64,000 nucleotides of DNA, from the NCBI RefSeq assembly GCF_009766005.1, contig NZ_LMUK01000010.1, positions 111,138 to 175,137 on the forward strand. Direction: 5' to 3'. The stretch is from Bradyrhizobium sp. S69. Its GTDB lineage: Bacteria > Pseudomonadota > Alphaproteobacteria > Rhizobiales > Xanthobacteraceae. Shown one piece after another: positions 27,809-38,748 of the stretch. The translations under genes were made by a program, and so were the position numbers. Every line of letters starts with the position of its first letter. Within the stretch, counting starts at the first letter, position 1. The notes beneath the pieces are model-generated. The model saw only the letters and a program-made list of their open reading frames with translations, searched no databases and was not told the origin of the DNA.

Positions 27809-30138
<2,330 letters not shown>

Positions 30139-30147
30139 ATAGCCAAT

Positions 30148-30185
30148 TTATCAGTTTAAGTTTGATTTTCTGATTGCGCTGATAA
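30148..30185. promoter_or_regulatory. Spaced inverted repeat upstream of oxyR, candidate OxyR site
   Basis: TTATCAG and CTGATAA arms, 24 bp apart, just before the oxyR start. A long LysR-type footprint with separated half-sites would fit; the AT-rich interior may hold the oxyR -10. Confidence 0.45.
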
Positions 30186-30194
30186 GATGAGGTT

Positions 30195-31133
30195 ATGACA
30201 AATCTGACGCTTAAGCAGCTGCGCTATTTCGAGGCGCTGTCCCAACATGGTCATTTTGGCCGCGCGGCGGATGCCTGCGCGATCTCGCAGCCGGCGCTGT
30301 CGATGCAGATCAAGGAATTGGAGGAACAACTGGGCGCCGCGCTGTTCGAAAGAGGCGCGCGACAGGTCCGCCTGACCAGTTTCGGCGAGGAATTCGCGCT
30401 GCGCGCCCGCGGCATCCAGCGTTCGGTCGACGAACTGGGCGACCTCGCGCGCGCCTCGCGGGACCGGCTGATGGGACGCTTACGGATCGGCGTGATCCCG
30501 ACCATCGCCCCCTATCTGCTGCCGACCATCATCGGCAACCTGACCCGCGTGCATGCCGGCCTCGACATTCATATCCGCGAGACCGTGACACCGAAGCTCA
30601 TTCAGGAACTGGCGGAAGGCCGGCTCGACACCGCCATTGTGGCGCTGCCCGTGTCGGAGCCGTCGTTTGCCGAGGTAGCGCTGTTCGATGAGGACTTCGT
30701 GCTGGTGCGGCCGGCCGAGGACGAGGGAAAGCCCGCGCCCAATGTCGAAGCGCTCGCCAAAATGCGATTGCTGCTGCTGGAGGAAGGTCACTGTTTTCGC
30801 GATCAGGCGCTGTCGTTCTGCAACCGGCATTCGGCGCTGCCGCGCGAACTGTTGGATTGCAGCTCGCTGTCGACATTGGTCCAGATGGTCAGCGCCGGCA
30901 TCGGCGTCACCTTGATTCCGGAAATGGCGGTCGCGGTGGAGACCCGCTCGGCGCCGGTCTCGGTGACGCGCTTCAAGAGTCCAAAGCCATCGCGAACCAT
31001 CGGCATGATCTGGCGCAAAACCAGTCCGCTGGCCAAACAGCTGCAGCAGATTTCCAAAGTCGTGCGTCAATCGGGCGAAATGTTGCGCAAGCAGCAAAAT
31101 CCGGTTTCACCGTCGCGCAAGGCGCGGGCGTGA
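30195..31133 (+). CDS. oxyR: Hydrogen peroxide-inducible transcriptional activator OxyR
   Basis: 312 residues, LysR family with the DNA-binding domain LTLKQLRYFEALSQHGHFGRAADACAISQPALSMQIKELEEQLG. The redox pair is visible in GHCFRDQALSFC, spaced as in Escherichia coli OxyR (Cys199 and Cys208), so it should form a disulfide on peroxide exposure. The divergent katG is the obvious target. The stop is followed 4 bp later by the end of the convergent XRE gene. Confidence 0.95.
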   Translation: MTNLTLKQLRYFEALSQHGHFGRAADACAISQPALSMQIKELEEQLGAALFERGARQVRLTSFGEEFALRARGIQRSVDELGDLARASRDRLMGRLRIGVIPTIAPYLLPTIIGNLTRVHAGLDIHIRETVTPKLIQELAEGRLDTAIVALPVSEPSFAEVALFDEDFVLVRPAEDEGKPAPNVEALAKMRLLLLEEGHCFRDQALSFCNRHSALPRELLDCSSLSTLVQMVSAGIGVTLIPEMAVAVETRSAPVSVTRFKSPKPSRTIGMIWRKTSPLAKQLQQISKVVRQSGEMLRKQQNPVSPSRKARA

Positions 31134-31137
31134 TGGC

Positions 31138-31977
31138 TCAAGCTTCTCCGGCTGGCTGCGGCGTCACCAGTGATCGGATCAAATCGGCATCGGCGCTGGT
31201 GGCCGGATTGTAAACCACCATGCTGAGATCCGGCCGACCATCGACCGCAAACGCGGAATATTCCAGCGAGATCGGGCCGAGCACCGGATGCCGCAGTTGC
31301 TTCACTCCCTCGCCGTGAACGCCAACATCATTTTCACGCCATAGCGCTTCGAATTCAGGGCTTAGCCTGCACAACTCGTCCACGAGCTGGCCGACTTCGG
31401 AAACGGCGCCGGCGCGCGCGGCATCCGCCCTGAACGCGCCGACCACGAAACGGGCGACGCTGTTCCAATCATGCTGCGCAGCCCGGACGTGGGGGTTGCC
31501 GAACATCATGCGAAGAATGTTGCGTTGGCCCGGCGGCAGCGCGCCGTAATCGGTCAGCACCAGCGTGGCCGCGCGATTCCATGCGACAATGTCCCAGGTG
31601 GCCGTCTTGACCATGGCGGGACTGACCTCGAGCGCATCGAGCACGCGTTGCAAGCGCGGTGTGACCCCTTCCGAGGCCTTGTAGCGAACCTCGGGCGGAC
31701 GCCCGAGCCCGAGCAGGAAAAGATGTTCGCGCTCAACGTCCGTCAGCATCAGCGCCGCGGCGATCCGGTTCAACACATCCGCCGAGGGAGCCCCGCCCCG
31801 TCCCTGCTCCAGCCACGTGTACCAGGTCGGGCTGATGTTGGAGCGCTGGGCAACCTCCTCCCGGCGCAGCCCCGGCGTCCGCCTGCGCCCTGCTGCAAAA
31901 CCGAAGGCGGCCGGATCAAGCCGGGTGCGGCGATCCTTCAAGTAGTTTCCCAGCAGATTATCGGTTTCGGCGGGCAT
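31138..31977 (-). CDS. XRE-family helix-turn-helix regulator with MmyB-like ligand domain
   Basis: 279 residues. The N-terminal HTH (LGNYLKDRRTRLDPAAFGF…RTPGLRREEVAQRSNISPTWYTWLEQGR) is the pattern shared by many proteobacterial and actinobacterial regulators with an MmyB-like C-terminal domain. That domain is seen here from about residue 110 (TWDIVAWNRAATLVLTDYGALPPGQRNILRMMFG). It probably binds a fatty-acid-like ligand, by analogy with MmyB. It is divergent from an SDR/NmrA-type gene 92 bp away and most likely represses it. Confidence 0.88.
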   Translation of the reverse strand: MPAETDNLLGNYLKDRRTRLDPAAFGFAAGRRRTPGLRREEVAQRSNISPTWYTWLEQGRGGAPSADVLNRIAAALMLTDVEREHLFLLGLGRPPEVRYKASEGVTPRLQRVLDALEVSPAMVKTATWDIVAWNRAATLVLTDYGALPPGQRNILRMMFGNPHVRAAQHDWNSVARFVVGAFRADAARAGAVSEVGQLVDELCRLSPEFEALWRENDVGVHGEGVKQLRHPVLGPISLEYSAFAVDGRPDLSMVVYNPATSADADLIRSLVTPQPAGEA

Positions 31978-31986
31978 CCTGTTGGT

Positions 31987-32004
31987 CTTTATACCATGAT
32001 AAAG
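31987..32004. promoter_or_regulatory. Inverted repeat, candidate operator of the XRE regulator
   Basis: CTTTAT-accatg-ATAAAG, a perfect 6-bp inverted repeat with 6-bp spacer, 9 bp upstream of the regulator start. AT-rich, unlike the flanking DNA; it probably overlaps a promoter of the divergent pair. Confidence 0.5.
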
Positions 32005-32069
32005 TCACTACTTTAACAGAATGAAAGTGTAACCGATATTGCTCTCCGGGCAACCCTGGAGACATTCCC

Positions 32070-32963
32070 ATGCGCATATTCCTCACCGGTGCGACCGGCT
32101 TTATCGGTTCGGCCATCGTTCCGGAACTCATCAACGCCGGCCATCAGGTCCTCGGACTGACGCGGTCGGATGCGGGAGCGCAGTCTCTCGCCACCGCCGG
32201 CGCCGAGGTGCATCGCGGCACGCTCGAAGACCTCGAAAGCCTGCGTAGCGGAGCCGCCCAATCGGACGGCGTGATCCATTGCGCCTTCGACCACGACTTC
32301 CTGAACTTCGTGGCCAATTGCGAAAAGGACAAACGCGCCATCGGGGCGCTCGGCGCAGCACTTGCCGGATCCGACCGGCCTTTGGTGATCACTTCCGGAA
32401 CCGGAATGGGCAACACGGTGCACGGCCAACCCGCGACCGAGGACGCCTTCCATGCCGATAACCCGCATCCCCGCAAAGCTTCGGAATTGGCTGGAGCTTC
32501 GATGTTGGAGGCTGGCATCAATGTGTCGGTGGTGCGCCTGCCGCAGGTTCACGACACGGTCAAACAGGGCCTCATAACCCCAGCGGTAGCGATCGCGCGC
32601 GAGAAGGGCGTCTCGGCCTATGTGGGCGACGGATCGAACCGCTGGCCGGCGGCGCATGTGCTCGATGTCGCTCGCCTCTACCGGCTGGCGCTGGAAAAGC
32701 GCGAGGCTGGCGCCAGGTATCACGCGGTCGCTGAAGAGGGCGTCGCGGGCCGAGAGATCGCGGAAGTCGTTGGCAGAGGTTTGAAAGTGCCTGTCGTCGC
32801 GATGTCTCCGGAACAGGCCGCGGGTCATTTTGGCTGGCTTGCGCCATTTGCCGGGATGGATATCCCCGCTTCAAGTGCGCAAACGCAGGCGCGGCTCGGA
32901 TGGCACCCGACCGGTCCCGGATTGATCGCCGACCTCGAGAACATGCGCTACGCCGCCGCTTGA
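32070..32963 (+). CDS. SDR family NAD(P)-binding oxidoreductase (extended/epimerase-like)
   Basis: 297 residues. The Rossmann motif is GATGFIGSAIVPELINAGHQVLGLTRS at residues 7-33. The segment DGVIHCAFDHDFLNF and later HPRKASELAGASMLEAGINVSVVRLPQVHD fit the extended SDR class (NAD-dependent epimerase/dehydratase family). The classical Tyr-x3-Lys is not clearly present at the usual place, so activity may be reduction of a small ketone with altered residues, or NADPH sensing. It is divergent from the XRE regulator. Confidence 0.88.
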   Translation: MRIFLTGATGFIGSAIVPELINAGHQVLGLTRSDAGAQSLATAGAEVHRGTLEDLESLRSGAAQSDGVIHCAFDHDFLNFVANCEKDKRAIGALGAALAGSDRPLVITSGTGMGNTVHGQPATEDAFHADNPHPRKASELAGASMLEAGINVSVVRLPQVHDTVKQGLITPAVAIAREKGVSAYVGDGSNRWPAAHVLDVARLYRLALEKREAGARYHAVAEEGVAGREIAEVVGRGLKVPVVAMSPEQAAGHFGWLAPFAGMDIPASSAQTQARLGWHPTGPGLIADLENMRYAAA

Positions 32964-32991
32964 GCACGACCGCGCTTTGCGTCGTTATCGC

Positions 32992-33043
32992 TTGACGAAC
33001 ACATAACCCGCTGGTTATACATAACCCATAGCCAGCGGGTTAT
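32992..33043 (+). promoter_or_regulatory. Promoter overlapped by a long inverted repeat (ArsR operator)
   Basis: A near-consensus promoter, TTGACG (32992-32997), 17-bp spacer, TTATAC (33015-33020), lies 33 bp before the ArsR start. A 16-bp inverted repeat with one mismatch (arms ATAACCCGCTGGTTAT and ATAGCCAGCGGGTTAT at 33003-33018 and 33028-33043) covers the spacer, the -10 and the start site. This is the geometry of an autorepressed promoter. Confidence 0.8.
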
Positions 33044-33052
33044 TGATTCAAA

Positions 33053-33376
33053 ATGCCAGATGCTCACGATGTGCTGTTTCGAACGCTCGCCGATCCGACC
33101 CGGCGGGCGATCTTCGAGCGACTATGCCGCGAAGGTGAGCAAACGGTCGGGGCGCTGACGACCCACGCCGGGGTCTCGCAACCGGCGGTATCAAAACATC
33201 TCGGAGTCCTGAAGCAGGCCGGCCTCGTGCGTGATCGCCACGAGGGCCGCCAGACGCATTATTGCGCGCAACACCGTGCGCTGGCGCCGCTGCTCGACTG
33301 GACCAGCCACATGGTGGGGTTCTGGCAGAGCCGGTTCGACGACCTCGAAGATCTCCTCAAAAGGATGGACCAATGA
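33053..33376 (+). CDS. ArsR/SmtB family winged-helix repressor
   Basis: 107 residues. The fold is clear: FRTLADPTRRAIFERLCREGEQTVGALTTHAGVSQPAVSKHLGVLKQAGLVRDRHEGRQTHYCAQHRALAPLLDW. The metal-binding ELCVCDL box of arsenic and cadmium sensors is absent; this subgroup is usually paired with SRPBCC (AHSA1) proteins. It overlaps the next gene by 4 nt (ATGA), so the two are translationally coupled, and it has a self-operator upstream. Confidence 0.93.
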   Translation: MPDAHDVLFRTLADPTRRAIFERLCREGEQTVGALTTHAGVSQPAVSKHLGVLKQAGLVRDRHEGRQTHYCAQHRALAPLLDWTSHMVGFWQSRFDDLEDLLKRMDQ

Positions 33377-33783
33377 GCGAGCCTGCGACCGAAACGCTGT
33401 CCGCCATCGTCGAACGCAATATCCCCTACCCGCCGGAAAAGATCTGGCGCGCGCTGACCCAGCCACATCTGATCCAGGAGTGGCTGATGAAGAACGACTT
33501 CCAGCCGGTGGTGGATCACCGTTTTAAGCTTCGCGGCGACTGGGGCGCCGTTGACTGCAAGGTGCTGGCGATCGAGCCGCACAAGACGCTGTCCTACACA
33601 TGGGATGCGATGGGCCTCGAGAGTGTCGTGACCTGGACGCTCACCGCGACCGATACGGGGACCCATCTGCGCATGGAGCAGTCGGGCTTCCGGCCGGATC
33701 AGCGGCAGGCTTACCAGGGCGCCAAATACGGCTGGCAGAAATTCCTTGGAAACCTGGAGCAGGTGTTGGCGCGCGTTGACTGA
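33373..33783 (+). CDS. SRPBCC (AHSA1/ATPase activator-type) domain protein
   Basis: 136 residues, START-like hydrophobic-cavity fold: SAIVERNIPYPPEKIWRALTQPHLIQEWLMKNDFQPVVDHRFKLRGDWGAVDCKVLAIEPHKTLSYTWD, with the C-terminal helix GWQKFLGNLEQVL. Such proteins bind small hydrophobic ligands or act as stress proteins. The pairing with an upstream ArsR regulator is very common. Start: the ATG in the ATGA overlap with ArsR; the longer frame is inside the regulator gene. Confidence 0.92.
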   Translation: MSEPATETLSAIVERNIPYPPEKIWRALTQPHLIQEWLMKNDFQPVVDHRFKLRGDWGAVDCKVLAIEPHKTLSYTWDAMGLESVVTWTLTATDTGTHLRMEQSGFRPDQRQAYQGAKYGWQKFLGNLEQVLARVD

Positions 33784-33841
33784 CGCCGGCCCGGCGCCAT
33801 TCACCCGATCCGCTTCGCGATTATCGTCAAGGAGGTTGAGC

Positions 33842-34057
33842 ATGAACATCTGGATTAGGCAGGGTCACCGCTGGCTGTCGATCATCTTTACGGCAACTGT
33901 CATCGCCAATTTCGTCGCCCGGATATGGGGAGAACCTCCGCCCTGGGTGACCTACTCGCCGCTGGCTCCGCTGTTCTTGCTGTTGTTCAGCGGGCTCTAC
34001 ATGTTCGTGCTGCCCTATACTGCCAAATCGCGCGGCACGCGGCGCGCCGGCCTATAA
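33842..34057 (+). CDS. Small two-span membrane protein
   Basis: 71 residues. Two hydrophobic segments (about 10-24, LSIIFTATVIANFVA, and 36-58, SPLAPLFLLLFSGLYMFVLPY) flank a proline-rich loop WGEPPPWVT. An AAGGAGG lies 7 nt before the ATG, one of the best ribosome sites in the window. It is 58 bp after the SRPBCC gene and 11 bp before the DUF1801 gene, so it belongs to the ArsR operon. I do not recognise a family with certainty. Confidence 0.8.
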   Translation: MNIWIRQGHRWLSIIFTATVIANFVARIWGEPPPWVTYSPLAPLFLLLFSGLYMFVLPYTAKSRGTRRAGL

Positions 34058-34068
34058 GGATAAACGCA

Positions 34069-34554
34069 ATGACCAAGAGCGAGGCCCACACAGACATGTC
34101 TGCATCGGAAAATATCGACCGGCTGATCGCAGGGCTTGCGGACTGGCGCGGCAAAACGCTCGCCGGCATCCGCAAGGCGATCCTCGCGGCCGACAATGAG
34201 ATCGTTGAGGAATGGAAGTGGATGGGAAGCCCGGTGTGGTCGCGCCACGGAAACATCGTGGTCGGCAACGCCCACAAGGACAAGGTGAAGCTTACCTTTG
34301 CCCACGGCGCAAGCCTGCCGGATCCCGAAAAACTCTTCAACAACGGTTTTGGCGGCAAGGTGTGGCGGGCGATCGATGTTTTCGAGGGCGACAAGGTCAA
34401 TGCGCGCGCGCTAACCAGTCTCATCCGCGCTGCGATCGATTACAATCAGCTCAAGTTGAAGAAGAAAGCGGATGCGAAGAAGAAAGCGCCGTTGAAGAAA
34501 GCGGCCGGAGCTACCGGCGCGAAAGCGAAAGCCGCCAAACAGCGTTCGGACTAG
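34069..34554 (+). CDS. DUF1801 domain protein with basic C-terminal tail
   Basis: 161 residues. The core (ENIDRLIAGLADWRGKTLAGIRKAILAADNEIVEEWKWMGSPVWSRHGNIVVGNAHKDKVKLTFAHGASLPDP) is the DUF1801/YdhG-like fold related to the frataxin-like superfamily. Residues about 128-161 are a Lys/Ala-rich tail (KKKADAKKKAPLKKAAGATGAKAKAAK) like those of histone H1-like proteins, suggesting contact with nucleic acid. Last gene of the ArsR cassette. Confidence 0.85.
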   Translation: MTKSEAHTDMSASENIDRLIAGLADWRGKTLAGIRKAILAADNEIVEEWKWMGSPVWSRHGNIVVGNAHKDKVKLTFAHGASLPDPEKLFNNGFGGKVWRAIDVFEGDKVNARALTSLIRAAIDYNQLKLKKKADAKKKAPLKKAAGATGAKAKAAKQRSD

Positions 34555-34613
34555 AACGTGAGCTCATATCGTGCCCTCCACTCCCGGTGCGTAAGTGATC
34601 CAGCCTCGCGCCG

Positions 34614-36404
34614 TCACAGATCAATGACAACATCGCCCTCGGGTTGCGCGCAGCAGATCAGCGCAATGCCGTCGGCTGGTGCGTCGATCGGCTCCGGGTG
34701 GTAGCCGACCTTGCCGGCCACGAGCCCGCTCTCACAGGTGTGGCAGACCCCCGTTCGACACGCGAACCGCACCGGCACGTCGCAGGCCTCGGCCAACTCG
34801 AGCAAATTTTGGAACGTCGGCTCCCACCGCACATTGAGCCCGCTGCGGGCGAACGAAACCAGCGGTCCCGAGCCGGCAAGCCCTGCTGGTAGAAGCCCTG
34901 CTGGTAGAAGTCCTGCCGGCAAATGAGGCGGCCGACTCGGTGAAGCCGCGATGCCTGGCGTATTGGATGGACCGGCGCCGAACATCTCGGTGTGAATGCG
35001 ATCTCGCGCGACGCCCAACGCTGCAAGGCCGACCGTCAGGTCGTTCATGAAGGCCGATGGTCCGCAGATGTAGAAGTCACCGTCGCGCGGCAAATCAAGT
35101 TCCTGAAGCACGCGGGTATTCAGCCGTCCGGGAGCGTCGAAATCAATCGTGGGCCGATCCCCGGCATCGGGCGAACTGTAACAAATGTGGCTGTGCTGGT
35201 GGGCAAGCGCTTTGAGCAGTCCGCGCGTCTCCTCGGCAAACGGATGTTCGCGGCCGTTACGGGCTCCGTATAGCCACCAGATTTCCCGCGTCGACGCTTC
35301 GGCTGCCAGCGCATGAAGCATCGCCAGCACAGGCGTTACGCCGATCCCGGCACTCAACAGAACAACCGGCGTCTCGCCCGGCCGTAATGTGAAGCTGCCG
35401 CGTGCCGCGCTGGCCGGAACGATGTCGCCAACCTGTAGCGCATCGTCGACATAGGCGCTGGCGGCGCCATGGGCTTCCCGCTTGACGCTCACGCGATAGG
35501 ACGCGGCGCCAGGTTCCCCCGACAGCGAATAGCTCCGCGTCAGCGCAGGCGCGGATGGCGGCCCGAGCCGCAGCACGACAAACTGCCCGGGGAGAGCCGC
35601 AGTGACAGGTTGACCATCGGTAGGCTCCAGCACCAGCGACGTCACGTTGCCGCTCTCGCGCACCTTGCGCGAGACACGAAGCGGACGGAATCCACGCCAC
35701 GCCGGAGGCGCGCCCGACACGGCACCGAGTCCGGCGTTTCCGGTCGTCACGCCGCCCGTTTGCTCCTGGTCGAGCAACGCCTCGAACGATCTGCGCCAGT
35801 CAACACTCAGCGTCGGGATCCGCAGCGCGCGCTCGAGCCGATCGCGGGGATGGCCCGGCATGTAAAGCAGCGCATCAATCTCGGACACGCTCATGCGTTC
35901 GGGCCCGGACGCGACCCGCGTGATCTCGTCGCCGGCCGTCACTTCGCCTTCCTCCAGCACCCGAAAATAAAAGCCGGGCCTGCCGTGCTTGACCACCAAC
36001 GCGGCCATATCCGGCTGGTTCATACGGATGCCTAGCCGGTAGCAGGTGACACGCGGCTGCGTGACCTCGAACAAAGTGCTGCCGATCCGGTAGCGATCTC
36101 CAATACACACCTCCGCATCCGACAGGCCATCGACGGTGAAGTTCTCGCCGAACTGCCCATAGACGAAATCGTTTCGTCCCAATTGGCTCTGCCAATACCG
36201 GTAGGAATCCATCTGATAGACAAATACCGCCCGGCGTTCGCCGCCGTGGCCGTTCAAATCCCCTTGTCCGTCACCGTCGATGTTAAGTCGGCGCACCGTG
36301 CGCGGGCCTTCAACCGGCGCCTTCCAGATGCCGGTATGAACCGTCTTGCCCTGCCAGGGGACATCTCGCGGCAAGCCGACATTCACTGAGAGCAAGCGTG
36401 CCAT
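34614..36404 (-). CDS. Fusion of MOSC domain, ferredoxin reductase-type FAD/NAD(P) domain and [2Fe-2S] ferredoxin
   Basis: 596 residues, three modules. Residues 1-165 are a MOSC domain (YiiM-like: GDLNGHGGERRAVFVYQMDSYRYW…GENFTVDG…PRVTCYRLGIRM, with the MOSC Cys), followed by a 3-alpha segment (SEIDALLYMPGHPRDRLERAL). Residues about 240-455 are an FNR-type reductase (RSYSLSGEPG for FAD, LLSAGIGVTPVLAML for nucleotide, YICGPSAFMNDL at its end). The C-terminus is a plant-type ferredoxin, with Cys residues in RFACRTGVCHTCESG and IALICCAQP. The linker is PAGLLPAGLLPAGL, made by a DNA tandem repeat. It is likely a Mo-cofactor-linked reduction system such as for N-hydroxylated compounds; this is inference from the domains. 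Confidence 0.9.
   Translation of the reverse strand: MARLLSVNVGLPRDVPWQGKTVHTGIWKAPVEGPRTVRRLNIDGDGQGDLNGHGGERRAVFVYQMDSYRYWQSQLGRNDFVYGQFGENFTVDGLSDAEVCIGDRYRIGSTLFEVTQPRVTCYRLGIRMNQPDMAALVVKHGRPGFYFRVLEEGEVTAGDEITRVASGPERMSVSEIDALLYMPGHPRDRLERALRIPTLSVDWRRSFEALLDQEQTGGVTTGNAGLGAVSGAPPAWRGFRPLRVSRKVRESGNVTSLVLEPTDGQPVTAALPGQFVVLRLGPPSAPALTRSYSLSGEPGAASYRVSVKREAHGAASAYVDDALQVGDIVPASAARGSFTLRPGETPVVLLSAGIGVTPVLAMLHALAAEASTREIWWLYGARNGREHPFAEETRGLLKALAHQHSHICYSSPDAGDRPTIDFDAPGRLNTRVLQELDLPRDGDFYICGPSAFMNDLTVGLAALGVARDRIHTEMFGAGPSNTPGIAASPSRPPHLPAGLLPAGLLPAGLAGSGPLVSFARSGLNVRWEPTFQNLLELAEACDVPVRFACRTGVCHTCESGLVAGKVGYHPEPIDAPADGIALICCAQPEGDVVIDL
34875..34919. repeat. 15-bp tandem repeat in the interdomain linker of the MOSC fusion gene
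   Basis: Three units: GGCAAGCCCTGCTGG, TAGAAGCCCTGCTGG, TAGAAGTCCTGCCGG. On the coding strand they encode repeated LLPAG. A unit is five codons, so slippage changes linker length without breaking the frame. Confidence 0.8.
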
Positions 36405-36487
36405 TGCATCTCCTCGACGACGATAGCGCTACCTGCCGCCCCGCATCGGTCAAGCAGTTGCATCAGATGGCGGAGGCCAGACTCGTG

Positions 36488-37717
36488 TCAAGGCGCAACG
36501 TCGGGCCGCGCCGCCGCGTCCGCCGGCCGGGTCTGCCGCAACAGCCGCGCACAGACAAAGCCGAGCGTGACGATAATAACCGCACTGGTCAGCAGCGCCG
36601 GAATCTTGCCGGCATTCAGGATGCCGAACCCGTAGGCGATCGGGCCGACGGTCTGGCCCATGAAAAAGAAGAATGAATGCAGCGCCAGCGCGGTGGCGCG
36701 GGCTTCCACCGACAATTCGCTGGCGAACACCTGCAGCGAGCCGTGGATCATGTAGAACCCCGCCCCCATCAGGACGAAGCTGAACGCCTGGAACTGCCAG
36801 CGCGGACCGAAGGCGATGATGGCCAGTTGCACGCCCATCAGCGCCGCGCCCGACATCATCAAGCCGTTGATCCCGATCAGCGGCAGCAGCCGCGATACGG
36901 TCGCGGTGTAGAACAAGCCGCCGACCGCGAATCCGGCAATCACCAACCCGCCGATCGAAAGGCTGGTGACGCCCTGCTCGAACAGGAACGAAGCGATGTA
37001 GGGAAACAGGCCGAGCACGCAACAGCCCTCGATAAAGACCGCGCTGTAGCAGACCTTCGCGTTGGGATTGGCGAAGATGGTGCGATAGCCGTGCTTGAGC
37101 ACCGATAGATCGATCTTTGCCGGCGCCCGGGTCAGCGCCCCGCCGCGAAATCCGAGTGCGACCGCGATCGAGGCCACCACCGCCAGCGAGCCGAGCACAG
37201 CGAGCACGCCGCGCCAGCCCAGGAAGTCGCCGACCAGCCCCGACAGCGACGCCCCCAGCAGATTGCCGGTCATCGAGCCCGTCAGGGTTCTTCCGATCGC
37301 AATCTGGCGCTTCTCCGGTCCGACCAGATCGCTGGCGAGCCCGAGCGCGATCGGAAATACCCCGCCGGCGCCGATCCCGGCCAGGATGCGTGTCGCAAAC
37401 AGCATCGGAAACGACGACGACAGCGCGCCGAGCACGTTGGCCACGCCCAGCAGCACGAGGCATATGATCACGAGCCGTGCCTTGCCGAACAAATCCGCCG
37501 CAGCCCCCAGCGCCGGCTGGATGATGGCGAAGGTGAAGGCGAACACCGAGGCAAAGCCCGCCGCGGTCGCGATGCTGACGGCAAAATCGCTGGCGACATG
37601 CGGCAGCACTGGATCGAGCGCCCGCGCCGAGAGGCTGGCGGCAAACGTCGCCAGCGCAATGATGTTCAGGACTGGCGGCATGCGCGATTGATCGCGGCCG
37701 CTAGGCGTATTGCCCAT
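36488..37717 (-). CDS. MFS transporter
   Basis: 409 residues with twelve hydrophobic segments. The conserved loop 2-3 motif is visible near residue 70 (PALGAAADLFGKARLVIICL), then ARILAGIGAGGVFPIALGLASDLVGPEKRQIAIGRTLTGSMTGNLLGA, which is typical of drug-efflux-type (DHA) carriers. The start ATG overlaps the kdsA stop (TGATG on the minus strand), so it is translated together with kdsA. The substrate is unknown. Confidence 0.9.
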   Translation of the reverse strand: MGNTPSGRDQSRMPPVLNIIALATFAASLSARALDPVLPHVASDFAVSIATAAGFASVFAFTFAIIQPALGAAADLFGKARLVIICLVLLGVANVLGALSSSFPMLFATRILAGIGAGGVFPIALGLASDLVGPEKRQIAIGRTLTGSMTGNLLGASLSGLVGDFLGWRGVLAVLGSLAVVASIAVALGFRGGALTRAPAKIDLSVLKHGYRTIFANPNAKVCYSAVFIEGCCVLGLFPYIASFLFEQGVTSLSIGGLVIAGFAVGGLFYTATVSRLLPLIGINGLMMSGAALMGVQLAIIAFGPRWQFQAFSFVLMGAGFYMIHGSLQVFASELSVEARATALALHSFFFFMGQTVGPIAYGFGILNAGKIPALLTSAVIIVTLGFVCARLLRQTRPADAAARPDVAP

Positions 37718-38568
37718 CAGGCCGCCGGGCTTTTCGCCAAGCGGTCGAATGCCATCAATGTCCGCAGCAGCCCCTCGAACTCACGCAGCGGCACCATGTT
37801 CGGACCGTCGGACGGCGCGTGATCGGGATCGGGATGGGTTTCGATGAACACCCCGGCGACGCCCACCGCGACCGCGGCGCGCGCCAGCACCGGGACGAAC
37901 TCGCGCTCGCCGCCCGACGATGCGCCCTTGCCGCCCGGTTGCTGCACCGAATGCGTGGCGTCGAAAATCACCGGCGCGCCGGTGGTGCGCGCCAAAATCG
38001 GCAGCGCCCGCATGTCCGACACCAGCGTATTATAACCGAACGAAGCGCCGCGCTCGGTGACCAGCACATTGCGATTGCCTGATCCAGTGATCTTGGCGAC
38101 CACATTGGCCATGTCCCACGGCGCCAGGAACTGGCCTTTCTTGACGTTGACGACCTTGCCGGTTTCGGCCGCCGCGACCAACAGATCGGTCTGCCGGCAG
38201 AGAAACGCCGGGATCTGCAACACGTCGACCGCCTGCGCGACCTCGGCGCATTGCGAGATTTCGTGGATGTCGGTGAGCACGGGCAATCCGAGCGAAGAAC
38301 GGATTTCGGCAAAGATCGGCAGCGCCTGTTGGAGGCCGATGCCGCGCGCGGCCCTGGCGCTGGTGCGGTTGGCCTTGTCGAACGAGGTCTTGTAGACGAG
38401 GCCGATGCCGAGCCGCGTCGCAATCTCCTTCAGCGCGCCGGCGACTTCGAGCGCGTGCGCACGGCTTTCGAGCTGGCACGGGCCGGCGATGATCGAGATC
38501 GGCAGGTCGTTGCCGAACTTGACCGTGCCCGCGGTGACAACCGGTGCAGCTGTAGGGGTGGTGTTCAA
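37717..38568 (-). CDS. kdsA: 2-dehydro-3-deoxyphosphooctonate aldolase (Kdo-8-phosphate synthase)
   Basis: 283 residues. It condenses arabinose-5-phosphate and PEP for LPS Kdo. Visible motifs: [97 protein letters not shown] and [18 protein letters not shown]. Start: no ATG gives a good fit. The TTG used here has AAGGA 7 nt upstream and yields the family length; the ATG nine codons further up has no ribosome site. It is followed by the MFS gene with a 1-base overlap. Confidence 0.95.
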   Translation of the reverse strand: MNTTPTAAPVVTAGTVKFGNDLPISIIAGPCQLESRAHALEVAGALKEIATRLGIGLVYKTSFDKANRTSARAARGIGLQQALPIFAEIRSSLGLPVLTDIHEISQCAEVAQAVDVLQIPAFLCRQTDLLVAAAETGKVVNVKKGQFLAPWDMANVVAKITGSGNRNVLVTERGASFGYNTLVSDMRALPILARTTGAPVIFDATHSVQQPGGKGASSGGEREFVPVLARAAVAVGVAGVFIETHPDPDHAPSDGPNMVPLREFEGLLRTLMAFDRLAKSPAA

Positions 38569-38748
38569 AGCGCTTTCCTTGTTCGGGCCGACCATGCCGG
38601 GCGGTTTCCCGGGGATCAACCCTCTCAAGCCATTTTGGCAGCTTGGAATATCAGGGTTGTCCAACCGACACGATCACCGGCGCAACCGCCCGCCCCGCAT
38701 CGCATGCGGGGCGCGCTTTCGCTGCAACAATGCTTTTCGTGAACGCGG

